Positions 31,175-43,965 of a DNA stretch of 64,000 nucleotides are shown here, in pieces. Origin of the DNA: Symbiodinium natans (lineage: Eukaryota > Sar > Dinophyceae > Suessiales > Symbiodiniaceae); assembly GCA_905221605.1 (NCBI GenBank), contig CAJNDS010001635.1, positions 184,001 through 248,000 of the forward strand. Reading direction: 5' to 3'. The position numbers were made by a program, and so were the translations under genes. Numbering within the stretch: the first letter of the stretch is position 1; the number at the start of each line of letters is the position of its first letter. The notes beneath the pieces were generated by a model. That model saw only the letters and a list, made by a program, of their open reading frames with translations, searched no databases and was not told where the DNA came from.

Positions 31175-32916
31175 ATTTCGAGGGCATTAAATAAGTTTGT
31201 GGTCTTCAGGAGAGTTAGGGTTTCGGGTTTCGGGTGGGGATTTCAGGCTTTGGGAAAGCCTACCTCTCAGGGTTGAGGATATGCAGCGAGCTCGCGCGCG
31301 CGCGCGTCGTCGTACATCGCTTGTGCCTTTGGATCTGCATCCCAAGTCTTCCTGACTTGCCACATGGGTTCAGCTGGTTGAGCGATGGTCGATGTCCTCA
31401 GGTTCCGTCAAGTACAGGCGGGGCCGTGGAATCATGTGCAGACAGAGTTCATGGGATGCATCTGCTTTCCCTCAGGATCCATGTGCCCACATAGTATATG
31501 CTTGTGCCGAACTAGTGCTCTAGGAACCCTTTTGGGGCCCGAGTATCTAGAGAGGTACATGGATGAATTAGGGTTGTCCACAAAGGGCACGGCGGCTCTT
31601 TACGTCGTTGCAGTGGGTACAGTCGGAGTTTACTTGCTTGGTGATTGATGTTGGTTGCATTTTCGAACGTGCCAGATCTTTTGCTATGTCTTGCTCTTCA
31701 ATCTCGGCAATGCTGCATGGGCTCGTTCGCTGGGTGAAATTTGCCGGTTCCTTCGTGAAGCCTGGAAGCTACTCCAAGCCTGTTGCAAAAGGATCCCGGG
31801 CTTTCGCAAAGTTTAACGCTCAGGGTTTGTAGGATTTCGGCCTTTCGGAAAGTTTGCGGTTTAAGTGTTTTCGCTCAGGCTCAGGACAGCTTTCGGTTTA
31901 CGGAACACCCCTTCGCCCGCTGCAACGAGGGCAACCCCTAGGGAGTCTCATTTCTTTATGCTTGGCTAACAAACGGACATAGGGGAGTCTGGGCTTTCAT
32001 GATACGCTGGCTTCTTTCATGTGTAGCACGAGGTGGGTTATTTACCTTCAAGTTCAGAATGCTCCGCCAAAAGCCCGATGCTCTCGTGCCAACAGTTGCC
32101 TTTTGTGGCCGAGGCGACCCGTGTCTGAAGGAGTTTCTGCAGGGGATCAAGGCCGCTCCGTCTCTTAATGACTCTTATGCTTGAACGGGAGGGTTTGGAT
32201 TTGAAGGCAGTCCGTTCAGTACGGACGAGGCATTGGGATTCAAGGTGCTGACGCTCCGAATCACAAGAGAGCTTCTGAAGTCACCTCTAAAAGTTCATCG
32301 CCTGGCAGATCTCGCAAGTCTCAGGACCCCTGAACCCTACCCCGGCCTTTCCTATGAAATTGCTAAAGACACCAATGCCGCCCCAGCAGAAGCAATCAGC
32401 ACCTTCCAACCCCCATGTACCACCCAAGCTTGAAACGGCGCAGAGGAGCTGGAATCGAGCTGTACCCTTCAGCCTCTTGTGAGCGCCAAGCTCCGCGCGC
32501 TGCCCCACCACGCCGTGCAGGCGGTCGGGTTCAGGGCTTACAGTGATCCTAAGGCATAAACAAGGCGCAATCCACTGTTCATCCGTACTGAAACAACGCC
32601 AACGGCCTATCTACGTCAGGGGGTATATGGGGGTCCACAGTCTCTTCGTCATGGGAGCTGAAGTGGCCAGGAGATCATCTCGCAGCACGAGCAGCTGGGC
32701 TGTTCTGTTCATTGAGCTCGTCACGGTGTAAGTTTCATGGTGGTCAAAAGAGCCACCCTTTGTTTGTCAAGACGCCTCCGAGAGGTCGCCACCCCCGACA
32801 ATATGTTTAGCTGCACCAAGTTCCCACATGCATACAGTTTAAGATGAATATCTGTAACATAACAGGTATTGTCATTTTATCATGTCATGCATATATTTAT
32901 GTTATACATATGTAAT

Positions 32917-32960
<44 letters not shown>

Positions 32961-33090
32961 AAGACAAGGCCAATCAAGTTTTTGCACATAAGCCTGAGGC
33001 CAGTGCTATTCTGGCATGTAATGTTGGACCTGCTTTGCTACAATGGCCGGCCCCCCTCCACAAAAGTCAAGTTTCGGGTTGGGTTGTGGG
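31175..33090. other. no gene recognised; TA microsatellite at 32912-32961
   Basis: Apart from the TA run just upstream of the protease locus I see no supported gene, RNA or repeat. Confidence 0.4.
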
Positions 33091-33112
33091 TTGTTTCGGT
33101 TTGTTTTTTCAG
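33091..33112 (+). promoter_or_regulatory. candidate trans-splicing acceptor of the protease gene
   Basis: A pyrimidine-rich run ending in TTTTTTCAG lies 21 nt upstream of the relict spliced leader and 91 nt upstream of the start codon. A spliced-leader addition site is expected upstream of a relict leader in a retroposed dinoflagellate gene. Position-based inference. Confidence 0.45.
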
Positions 33113-33132
33113 GTACGTGGACCCCGAGTCTC

Positions 33133-33153
33133 CTGCAGCCATTTTGGCTCGCG
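33133..33153 (+). other. relict dinoflagellate spliced leader in the 5' leader of the protease gene
   Basis: Seventeen of 21 positions match the conserved dinoflagellate spliced leader, including an unbroken 14-nt core AGCCATTTTGGCTC. The leader is added only to mRNA, so its presence in genomic DNA marks reverse transcription and reinsertion of a processed transcript, as described for dinoflagellates by Slamovits and Keeling. It sits 50 nt before the ATG. Confidence 0.8.
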
Positions 33154-33202
33154 GAATATCCGAAACGCTTCCATTTTGGTGTGTGTGCTGCACCCCCTCT
33201 CC

Positions 33203-34932
<1,730 letters not shown>

Positions 34933-35410
34933 GCGCATGAATGCGCTGTATACGTTTAACTGTTTAAACGTGGTTGTTCCGAGTTCGTCCGCACTGGGAC
35001 TTATAGGGCTTAAATGTCTTTTTCACAGAATGCCAGGCTGCACTCAAGCTAGATTGCTAGCGAAGTCTTGGAACCAAGACAAAGCAACCCACAAGATTGT
35101 TTTCCCTCTTTATGGAGTCTGCTGCAGAGGCACTTGGCCTGATGATCCACAGAATTTTGTATCACGTGGACATCCGGGTCAAAGCACGCAGCAAGCTCGC
35201 ATGATTATCTGGCTCCTACTTACTGGTGAACCAGTTTAAGGAACGGGCCCGTTATGATAAAACACAGAAGAACCGCTGAGAAGAGGTGCAACTCGACTCG
35301 GCCTGCTTAAGAATTAGGTGTGCGCAGGTGTTTCAAAGCTTCGTCTGTCGTCCCGAAGTGTTACCCTGCAGTGCGGCTGGTTCGCGTGGCGGGTGGCAGT
35401 AAACCCTAAA
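34933..35410. other. 3' flank of the protease gene
   Basis: No supported gene. An open frame without recognisable motif runs to about 35239. Near 35349 lies the second copy of the 33-bp sequence also found near 13846. Confidence 0.4.
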
Positions 35411-35412
35411 CT

Positions 35413-35510
35413 TTGGAATGTTCCCCCTTATACTACCGGTCCTTGATAGGGAACATAGTACCCCCTATGATAATCCCTATTCAGGACTGTTAGTATGAGG
35501 GGGAACATCC
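35413..35510. mobile_element. MITE, TTGGGATG family, inside telomere-like DNA
   Basis: Starts TTGGAATGTTCCCCCTTATA and ends GGGGGAACATCC. It is flanked on both sides by CCTAAAC-type sequence, so it probably inserted into a telomere-like tract. The right terminal AA is lost. Confidence 0.75.
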
Positions 35511-36385
35511 CTAAACCCTCAAACCCTAAATCCCAAACCCCAAACCCCAAACCCTAAACCCTAAACCCTAAACCCCTAAACCCTAAAACACGAACCGGTA
35601 GCCAAGGCAAGCACGGAGAGAGCACTCCTGGGATGCTGCGAAATTTGCGGCGCGTGCTCCTTTGCTTTCCATAGTTCTCCTGCTTTTTGGGTATCTTGTT
35701 CTGAATGGGGGCGGGGTAGCCCTAAACCCTAAACCCTAAACCCTGAACCCTGAACCCTCAACCCTGAACCCTGAACCCAAACTTTAGGGTTTAGGGCTTA
35801 GGGGCATCAAGGAGGCCCCAGCTGCAAGAAAGATGGCGCTTAGGGGTTTAGGGGACCCTTCGCAGATCCTCGAAATGACGGTCATCCTCACTCTATTGGA
35901 ACATTTCGAGGGAGCCCCAAGATGGGTGTACCTCCTTTTTTTTGGCAACCCAGGGCTGCCCGGAGCTAGCTAGCTATGGGTCAATCTCCAAGCTGCAAGG
36001 CGCCAGAAACTTAGGGTTTAGGGTTTAGGGCTTAGGGCTTAGGGCTTAGGGTTCATTTAGAGTTTATTTCATCAACATAAGAAAGAGACAGTGTGCGGCG
36101 AGATGGATTGTAGACACGAAGGTTGGTCAGAAAGCTGATCGAGGATACCCACCAAAGGTTTTTGCTTCGAGTATTTTGAGGTTTAGGCTTTCAGGTTTAT
36201 GGGTGTATGGCTAGTAGGTTGGGGGGCTAAACCCTAAACCCTGAACCCCAAACCCTTTCTCGTGGCGGCCTTGGTGTTTGGAGGTTCAGAGTCTCGTCGA
36301 GAGCTGGCTCTGGAGCTCTTCTCTCAAAGAGGCACACGGGGAGTTCTGGGTTTAGGGTTTAGGGTTTGGGTTTAGGGTTTGGGGG
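35511..36385. repeat. cluster of telomere-type tracts
   Basis: C-strand blocks at 35511-35587 and 35718-35780, G-strand units near 35785-35800 and at 36010-36055, C-strand at 36225-36258 and G-strand at 36345-36385. The last pair brackets a 90-bp insert. No gene recognised. Confidence 0.85.
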
Positions 36386-37065
36386 TTATAGGGGCTTCGG
36401 GTCCTAGCGGCAATTCTCGCGGCTCCATGCTGATACCTACCACATGTTCAACAACCACGCGTTTGTGCAGTTCAGTCAGTGCGTCATGGGAACGTCGGCT
36501 ATCTCTGCACATCCGGGTGAGGTATCGCAAGCCTGTTGCAAAAGGGCATTCGGGCACCGAAAAAGTCCCTGAACGACATTTGCTTAAGAAACCCCAAACA
36601 AATAAAAAGAACATAATCCCCATAATCCATATACTACCCTTATAAGTTTAGACGTTAGGTTTTGAGAGCCCGCACTGCCGCTTGATTTCCAAGTGCATGC
36701 ATTCGGTGCCTCCTCCGTCGAAGTACCCTCGACAATTCTGATGCTTCGAAACACGTCAAAGATTGCAGTAGGTTTAGGGTTTCGAGTTTAGGATTTAGGG
36801 GCAGCCTTCCTCCAGCCGCTAAAATGGTTTCGCCGTCGTCCAGGACTCTGCCGTCGTCCAGGACTCTGCAGAATCTTGCGGGTGTTTTTAGGGTTCAGGG
36901 TTCATTGAGGGGTTCTCACATCATCCCAGCCACAAGAACCCCCAGTTAAGGGTGAAGCGATTGAGGTTTAGGTTGCACCCCAGAGCTCAAAATGTGGAAG
37001 GAGACCCGCAAACCTGCCGCGGTCGAAATTCACGTCCGCGAGGCACTGGCTGCTTTACTTGGAGG
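36386..37065. other. no gene recognised
   Basis: Contains a tandem pair of GCCGTCGTCCAGGACTCT near 36831-36866 and single telomere-like units near 36770-36800 and 36890. Confidence 0.4.
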
Positions 37066-37200
37066 TTCATGGTATTTAGTAACTTTTTTCAACTGTACTT
37101 ATCACTGTACTTAGAACCATGTTAGGGCACTTAAGGGGCTTATAAGTGGGCTTATAAGTACAGTTATAATTAGTTACTAAGTACCAGGCACCTCCAAGTA
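37066..37200. mobile_element. inverted-repeat element, TACTTGGAGG family, complete copy
   Basis: Left end TACTTGGAGGTTCATGG and right end CCAGGCACCTCCAAGTA form terminal inverted repeats, with TTAGTAAC/GTTACTAA continuing inward. Non-coding. A half copy lies at 43571-43624. Confidence 0.75.
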
Positions 37201-40200
37201 GAATTCAGGGTTTCAACTCGGATTAAGCAGCATGAGCTGGAATTACATATGTTAGCACGTGCTCACTTTGATATCCATGTTGGTTTGCTAGGAATGCATG
37301 CAAAACATTCGCTTTGTTGTGCGCAGAAGATGTTGTTGCACTGCCTGCCACTGGGCCACGGTGTTACCATGAGAAATAGCATCCAGCCCATGTTCAATAC
37401 TATGCCACCATAAGTGTCTTGGCAATTGCAGTGCATAATTCATGCAATTGAATTCTAAGAATACATCGCCGAAACAAAGACTGCGATTCCCGGCATCATC
37501 TTAAATTGTCGGTGTACCGGTTGCGGACCGGTCGCTCTGCAGGCTTGAGGAACCGCTTTCAAGACGACTAGACTTCTTAGCCCAGAAGGCAAGATTTTGT
37601 ATAAGCGTACCCTGCTAATAGCAAAATGAAAGCTTGAAACGTTCAGGGCCCAGGGTACTGGACACAAAAAGAAGAGAATGCAACTTAGGGGGCAGATGGG
37701 TGCAGTGGAGCGAAAAGCTGCGCTCACAAGATCGGACAGGGTAGCGGCTGCGTTGAGTAAGGCCCAAACACAAAACATACCTAACTAAGCCCTAAAACTT
37801 TCCCTCGCTGCCGGCCTCCGCCCCCTCCCTTCCTCCCTCTTGGCAACATGCTCGAAGGCAAAGTTCGTGCTTCCAAAGAAGGACGCGTTCCTCCTGACTC
37901 GGGGGTTTAGGGTTTAGGGTTTGGGGTTTAGGGTTTAGGGACGCCACTTCAGCAACGTAAGATTTTCAGGCATAGACGCAGTGTGGCGACTTGTTAGTTT
38001 CTTGAGAGGTTCGGCAGGGTAGCTTAAGGGTTACTTGATCTAACTATAGGGGTAAAGCAATCGGTGTTTTGCTTTAAAGATGTTCCTGAATGCTGTCGTG
38101 TGCTGAGCGTCCGATGGTCGCCTATGAGCTTGTCACCGGTCGATGCAGTAGCAGTAGCTGTTTGCAGACGGAGGTTTGCCCGCTTGCATCAACTGACCCA
38201 ACAGAAGACCCAGCGTAACAAGGACATGGAGATCAACCCCGAAACCTTTCGCAGCCTGCGCAGCACGACTACATCTCAAGGCTTGACAGAATCAGAATGC
38301 GCGAGGAGTCAGCCAAACCTGCGACCGAAATCCCTGGCCGCGAGGCCCCGGTCAGCATGTGCGTGTGCAGTCCTAGCTGTGCATATGTTTTGCATCAGAG
38401 GGGCACCCGGGGAGGGAGAGGGAGAGGGAGAGGGAGTGTAATGTATGCATTGTTTTCTCTCAGGAACCATCGTTCGCCACATTTCATGAGACTGCTTCCC
38501 CTTCCGTGAGGAGGAAGAGATCGAGATCGAGATTCCGGTGCCCAAGAAGGACCGGCTTACCATCACATGAACGCATATGTTTCAGAGTCAGAAGGCCTGA
38601 AGGTTCCCATATAAGCTCCTTTCAACAACAAAGCACGCGTGTTTCAAGCAGTTTCGGGACAACCCGGATACGGTTGAGTTTCGGCTTAGGGAACTTCTGG
38701 GCTCTGGTACGGATTCAGGGGCCAGAAAAGGCTTTAGGCATCCGGTTCTCCACACCCAGGTTGTGGATTTAGATAGGGTCCAGCTAGAACTTGGGCTATA
38801 GTTGCATGTCTTACCGGTACACACGCAGACCTACTCTACGTAACAGCCCTATTATGCAAGTCTAAAGAAAGTGTTTAAGGCGCAGAGTCATGCAATGTGG
38901 GGTGTCTCGCGTGACCTGAGGACGTGAGTATGGGGTCACGGTTCAGACTGGTTCCTTATATGGTAGTCGAGTACTCTTCAATGTGAGGTGGGTGGGGATG
39001 GGGGAGAAGAAAAATCCCTGGAGAACCACAGGCTCCTTTTGGCGACCTAGCAACTTGCAAGGATTAAGATGGAAGACCCTGAGCAGGCTCCTTTTGACGA
39101 CCTAGCAACTGCATTGAAACGAGGGTCCCAATGCGATGTAGACCCTATACAGTAGGCTGTTTCAAGCCGAGTGTTCGATACCACGACATCACCTTTGTCC
39201 CTAAATGGTTCCAATACAATGCGCCTCATTGAACAGATTCTTCACATATAGGTGGGGGCACCCAAAAAGGCGCCCCTAAACCTCAAAGCCTAAACCTAAA
39301 CCCCCGCATGTAAGCTTGTTGCATTCTCGGACAGGTTCCGCCGCGAACTGCCCGGCTCCTTTTCTCAGTTTCTTGGGGTTGGGTTGTGCATAAATTCGGG
39401 TCCCTGTGATGGAGTGCCCTAAACCCTCGACCCTAAACCCTAAACCCTGTTGGGCAGGGCAATTTGTCCAAGAGCTTCTACTCTACTAAACACGTGATTG
39501 CCTTGTGTTCTTGTTGTCGAAGGTCAGCTCCGGCTTGAGAAGGTGTGGGGTGTGGGTTGGGATGAGCTAAGGGCCAGTGCAGGGTGTAGGATGAGGATGC
39601 CAAGCATGTTCAGCATTTGGGGGGGGGGAGTACCAACTTAAAGGTCTTTCTTAGGGGTTCGTGGGTAGTTAGAAGCAGTGTTGAACATTCCACCAAACCC
39701 CAAAACGAACAATGCATGGAATTCACCTGGAAAGAACAAAGTAAAAACAAATGAAGAAAAGCCCCGAACGCCAAAGTCTCCGGGCCAGCGCAAAGAGCTG
39801 AGGGTCTAGGGGTTTCGGGCTCAGGGACATTCAGGTTTAGGGTTTAGGGTTTATAGGGTTTGGCCCAAACGCATTCAGGCATGTTGCTGTCTACTTCCGA
39901 CAAAGCGCGAAGCTGCCACCGAGGAATGTTTCGGCCTCGCCTGTGCCACCACAGATTCGAGGTGGTCACTTCTCTTACCGACCCCTTTCCGAGGTACTTG
40001 TGGGTACTCTATGTATGGGTAATTCTTAGGGGCTTCGGATTCTTTTAATTTTTTGGGCACGACATTTTTTCACAGCTTCTGGGTTCCAAGTTCAACGTAG
40101 AATTGGGTACCCTCTATAACTTCTGATACCGTAGCCGTAGATATAACAGGCGCTGCCATGATAGGACAACTGTCATGGTCTTGGAAGTCCTTCATTGACG

Positions 40201-40480
40201 ATCCTGCCAGGGTACCCTACTATATTGACGCCGTGGAACATATGAACTTGTTCGAAACTTATGTTGGACTTATTTTACGTCCGGATTAAGTAGGAGATAA
40301 GTTGTGTATAAGTTCGAAGGCTTGCTTTTTTATCGTTTTCATGAACAGCACCTTTTTTTCGACAACGCGGGCACACAGCTTAAGGCATGGCAGAAAACTA
40401 TGCCCAGAATTGCAGAGAGACCTTTTGCTTCTTGCAAGCATGGCAAGACAAAACGTGCGAAAACGAGGAAAAAGCAGGCC
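37201..40480. other. gene-poor region with scattered telomere-type tracts
   Basis: Telomere-type tracts at 37903-37940 (G), 39260-39300 and 39417-39448 (C) and 39830-39855 (G). A 27-bp sequence beginning CAGGCTCCTTTTGGCGACC occurs at 39029-39055 and, with one change, at 39084-39110. A GAGGGA repeat lies near 38411-38437. No recognisable gene. Confidence 0.4.
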
Positions 40481-40489
40481 AACTCCGCG

Positions 40490-40695
40490 GACATAGGCAT
40501 TTTGTTTGCGGACCGGCTCGCGGACACCCGCGGACAGCAGACGACGCCACATGGTAGCGGCGCGGGGTCCGGGTTTATATGAGCCCATGCAGGCGGACAT
40601 CCCCCGCGCGGACGTGGACGTCCGCGAGCCATGGGCTTGACCTATATTGTCGCGGACATTGGCGGACACCTGGCGGACACCTGGCGGACAAGGCA
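40490..40695 (+). repeat. cluster of GCGGACA/TGGCGGACACC repeats
   Basis: GCGGAC recurs about ten times in 200 bp, including a short direct tandem of TGGCGGACACC at about 40662-40690, with GACGTCC inversions between. Function unknown. Confidence 0.6.
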
Positions 40696-40699
40696 CGCA

Positions 40700-41745
40700 A
40701 GCGTCCCGAGGTGGCCGGGGAGGCTTTAACGCTGCCAGGCAACTATATAATATCTGTTGCAGGGGCTGCAAGACCGATTTCTTCAATTTTAGCTGAGATG
40801 CATGCGCGAACCCGGGAACAACATCCCAAAATGTAAAACAGATACATAGAGATAAGTTCTATATAAGTTTGTTTGACATAACACGCATAAGTTCCTAAGT
40901 CCGAGATATGTCAAGCAAAAAAATGTCGAACTTATCTGGAACTTAATTACATAAAACAAACTTAACTCCAAGATAAACAACTTAATCGATACATATCATA
41001 TACATATCACGTACTTATAAGTCGATAAGTCGGCGGGGTCAATTAAGTATACTATGAAGAATATCCCGCACCCTCCGCCAGCGTGCCAGAAACTTAAATG
41101 ACACCCTTCATCCTGGAGTCTTGGTTTAAGCTTTCTGCCCGATTGCTTGCCTGCTGCCAGCTCTCGTTGCGGAGCACAAGCACACTGAAGCTTTCGTCCA
41201 GGAGCCCTGGGAGCTGCAAATCTCACAGTAGAAGGCTTTTGGTATCGGTTCCTCAAGTTGGCAGGCCTGCAGTTCCGACCACATCCTTGTGGCTTCGCCG
41301 ATGGGCCTTACACCCCCATGGTATTCTGAGAGCCTGCCGCCCGCCCGCGCGCGCGGATGCGCGCGGGCCCAATTTCAGACCCTTTTGCTCCAGCATTTCC
41401 CAAATCAACCTTCAGTCCAGCCGCCTCATTTGATTCTCTCGTCGGACCAAGCTCAGCCCAAATCGTAGCATACCCGCATAGCCCCTGCCTCCGAACTGGG
41501 AAGCTTCACATCGGAATTCCACCATCTACTCAGCCGCATGGCAAACCCTTGAAGAGGCCTCCCCCCATCCAGGGCGCCCCCGAACCTTAAACGCGAAACC
41601 CCAAGGGTCCAGAATTGATTTACAAACAGAAGCCTAGGTTATTCCCTTGAAATGGGGGATGGGTTCCATCCTAAACCGCATCAGACATGGTTTTCAGTTT
41701 CCCCGATAAGGAGTGTAGGAAAGAGGCCCTTGTACACCCTCATAA
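40700..41745. other. no gene recognised
   Basis: AT-richer stretch with GATAAGTT-type words (40845-41040), then GC-rich sequence without a convincing gene. Confidence 0.4.
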
Positions 41746-42112
41746 CCCTCAACCGGCTTGGCGGGCGGCACCAAAGCGCTGCTCGAGGAGGTTAAGGCCT
41801 TTGTAGACAAGCTGGCGCTGCAACCCGAGGCAGGGCGCAGCTTCACTGGGGTATGTTTGGGCTCCCTTTAAAAATTAATGTCTATGCTATGGCTTTACAA
41901 TATATATAAGGGGTATATAGGGATTAAGGGTAATAAACATGAAAACGATTCTGGTCAAACTTACCCCTGTTTAGGGTCGCAGAGACGGTCGGAGGTCTTC
42001 GGGTTTGGATCGAGGGCTTAGGTCGTTCTCCGCGCTTCGGAAGAAGATCGCACTAGCACTCGAGGGCACGGGTGGCGGCATGGGGTCACCAGTGCTGCTT
42101 GTCTGTTGTTGA
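41746..42112 (+). CDS. possible two-exon gene fragment (unrecognised)
   Basis: An open frame (41746-41850) contains protein-like sequence (KALLEEVKAFVDKLALQPEA) and ends at GGG/GTATGT. A 124-nt GT-AG intron (41851-41974) follows. The next exon continues in the same phase (41975-42112, includes SFSALRKKIALALEG) and ends in TGA at 42110-42112. GGGGTATGTTT and AAACTTACCCC near the intron ends are an imperfect inverted repeat (10 of 11), as in introners. No family is recognised and the 5' end is unknown. Confidence 0.35.
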
Positions 42113-43570
42113 GTTTGTGGGGCCGCATGAGCGAAGGAATCTTGGGCAGTTTGGGGTCATGCTCAGCATCCACGAGTCACCGCTGTCCCAGGTAGTTGGG
42201 GAAGTTGCTTCGGGAGCTTCTGTTTATGCCCGGCCCCTCCTCCCAACCAGCTGATTGAAAGGTGGCTTTGATACTGCAGATGCTCTCCAGCACGGCAGCA
42301 TGGGGTGTGGCTTCGGCGGCATTTCTTTCAAGACAGAGTAGTATTTGGCTTGCTCTGCATTGCACCTGCCTAGTGTTCTACGTGGCATTCAGGGTCTCAG
42401 GGTGGATCCCATTAGGGGCCAGCTGCGGGAACATTTGTCGTGGCAGCTTGTCCTACTATATCATGCTCCTGCAGCAGTTTCATCGCCACCAACACTCAAT
42501 TGCTCTTCCAGAAGCCTCCCAGTGCCAAGGTCATGGAAAGCTGCAAAGCAGGCTGAACTCACATGTCGGGACCGTGACCGTATATGGTAATATCATGCGT
42601 ATTTAGAGTCTCGAGGAATCGACGGTGCAGTTAGGGAGGCCCTGGGAACATCTCATACTTGCCATGTTGGGTTTGGGAGAACCTTATCTAGCTGGTGACT
42701 TCTCTAGATGCTTGAGGCCTGATGGTCGGGTCGTTGGCAGTTGCTCAAGGATGTCCAAGTCCAAGTTGTCGTCTCATGTTGCTGCTGCATGGGGCGGCGA
42801 GCCGAACTACTTGTCAGAAGGTAGTGCAGAAGCCGCCTGGTCTGTCTGCCGCCCTTACGGCTGGAATATTATGAATATTAGTTGGGAATGGTTGAATCGT
42901 AAACCTAGCATAGCAACTGCCAGAGGATGTCTACGTGGTATGCCCTCTATTGCATCCCAGGCCCGCCTCATTTTGCAACCTAAGAGGTGTACGTAGACAT
43001 CTAAGCTTCTTGTGGGCTCCCTCAATTCGTATCAGCAAGTGAACAACCCAAGCCGCATCCCCTGTCTGTTGGGAAAAGCATGTCTTCCAGCACGAGGCGT
43101 ACGCTTGAGGTCTGCCCATCGTTTCACACGTGAAAACCCTCTTAGATCCGCATCTCGCTCGGCATTCTCTCCTTTCAGGTTTAAGGTTTTTCGTCTCATA
43201 GGCCTGGAGGCAAGAAAAACCACCAGCAACCCCGAAACCCAACAAAAGTTGCTCAGAAATCGCCACAGACGTGCGTGAGCCCGCAGGCTCATGGGACGTG
43301 AAGTCCATCTTGGACCAGGCTCTCAAGCAAGCTTTGGGCACTGAGAATGGGGGCGGGGCGGGGGGGGGATTGCGGGGGAGGAGGCGTGCCTTTCAGCTTT
43401 TCGTTCCTGAAGAATGGCGAAGGACCCCGAGGCCGCAAAAAAACAAAGAAATGCCAGCACTAGACTCTAGACCTTCCAAAGCCACAAGCACGAAAGCCTT
43501 CTTAAACCTCTTAAACAGGGACCTTGTTCAGAGGGTCTATGTCCCCAAGCGTCCCCCTAATCCTATCCCC
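42113..43570. other. no gene recognised
   Basis: Several short open frames occur but none shows a motif I can name. A G-rich run lies near 43349-43382. Confidence 0.35.
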
Positions 43571-43624
43571 TACTTGGAGGTTCATGGTACTTAGTAACCC
43601 AATAGTAACTGTACTTATGATGGT
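43571..43624. mobile_element. half of a TACTTGGAGG element cut off by a telomere-type tract
   Basis: Matches the left half of the element at 37066 (TACTTGGAGGTTCATGG, TTAGTAAC) and stops at GATGGTA, where a CCCTAAA array begins. The right half is missing. Confidence 0.7.
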
Positions 43625-43682
43625 ACCCTAAACCCTAAACCCTAAACCCTAAACCCTAAACCCTAAACCCTAAACCCTAAAC
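43625..43682 (-). repeat. CCCTAAA array, about 8 units
   Basis: Joins the broken element on its left and an exon-like sequence on its right. Confidence 0.95.
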
Positions 43683-43805
43683 TTCACTCGCCGGGACTTC
43701 GGAGCGAATGGCCGGCAGATCCACGTCGTGAACCCCCACGTCGCCGCGTTGGGGCACCAGCTGCTGCCGTTGGCCCAGGTTTTGCAGGAGTTGTTCCGAG
43801 CCTGA
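43683..43805 (+). CDS. C-terminal exon-like fragment between telomere-type tracts (unrecognised)
   Basis: A 40-codon frame (FTRRDFGANGRQIHVVNPHV, then GHQLLPLAQVLQELFRA) ends in TGA at 43803-43805. Codon use is GC-rich and the sequence is strongly protein-like. It directly abuts the CCCTAAA array with no AG acceptor, and a poly-T/poly-G run followed by TTTAGGG-like repeats begins 25 bp after the stop. This suggests a captured gene end rather than a normally spliced exon. No family recognised. Confidence 0.38.
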   Translation, partial: FTRRDFGANGRQIHVVNPHVAALGHQLLPLAQVLQELFRA

Positions 43806-43830
43806 GCTGGCTCCCTATTATTCCCGCTCA

Positions 43831-43965
43831 TTTTTTTTGGGGGGGGGGGGGGGGGGGGGGTTTAGGATTTTAGGGTTTTATGGTTCTAGGGTTCTAGGGC
43901 TTTATAGGTTGTTGGGTTAATTAAGGGTTCAGGGTTTTAGGGTTTAGGGTTTGGGGTTTAGGTTC
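43831..43965 (+). repeat. T8-G22 homopolymers and degenerate TTTAGGG array
   Basis: Eight T, 22 G, then TTTAGGATTTTAGGG-type units to about 43965. Confidence 0.85.
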
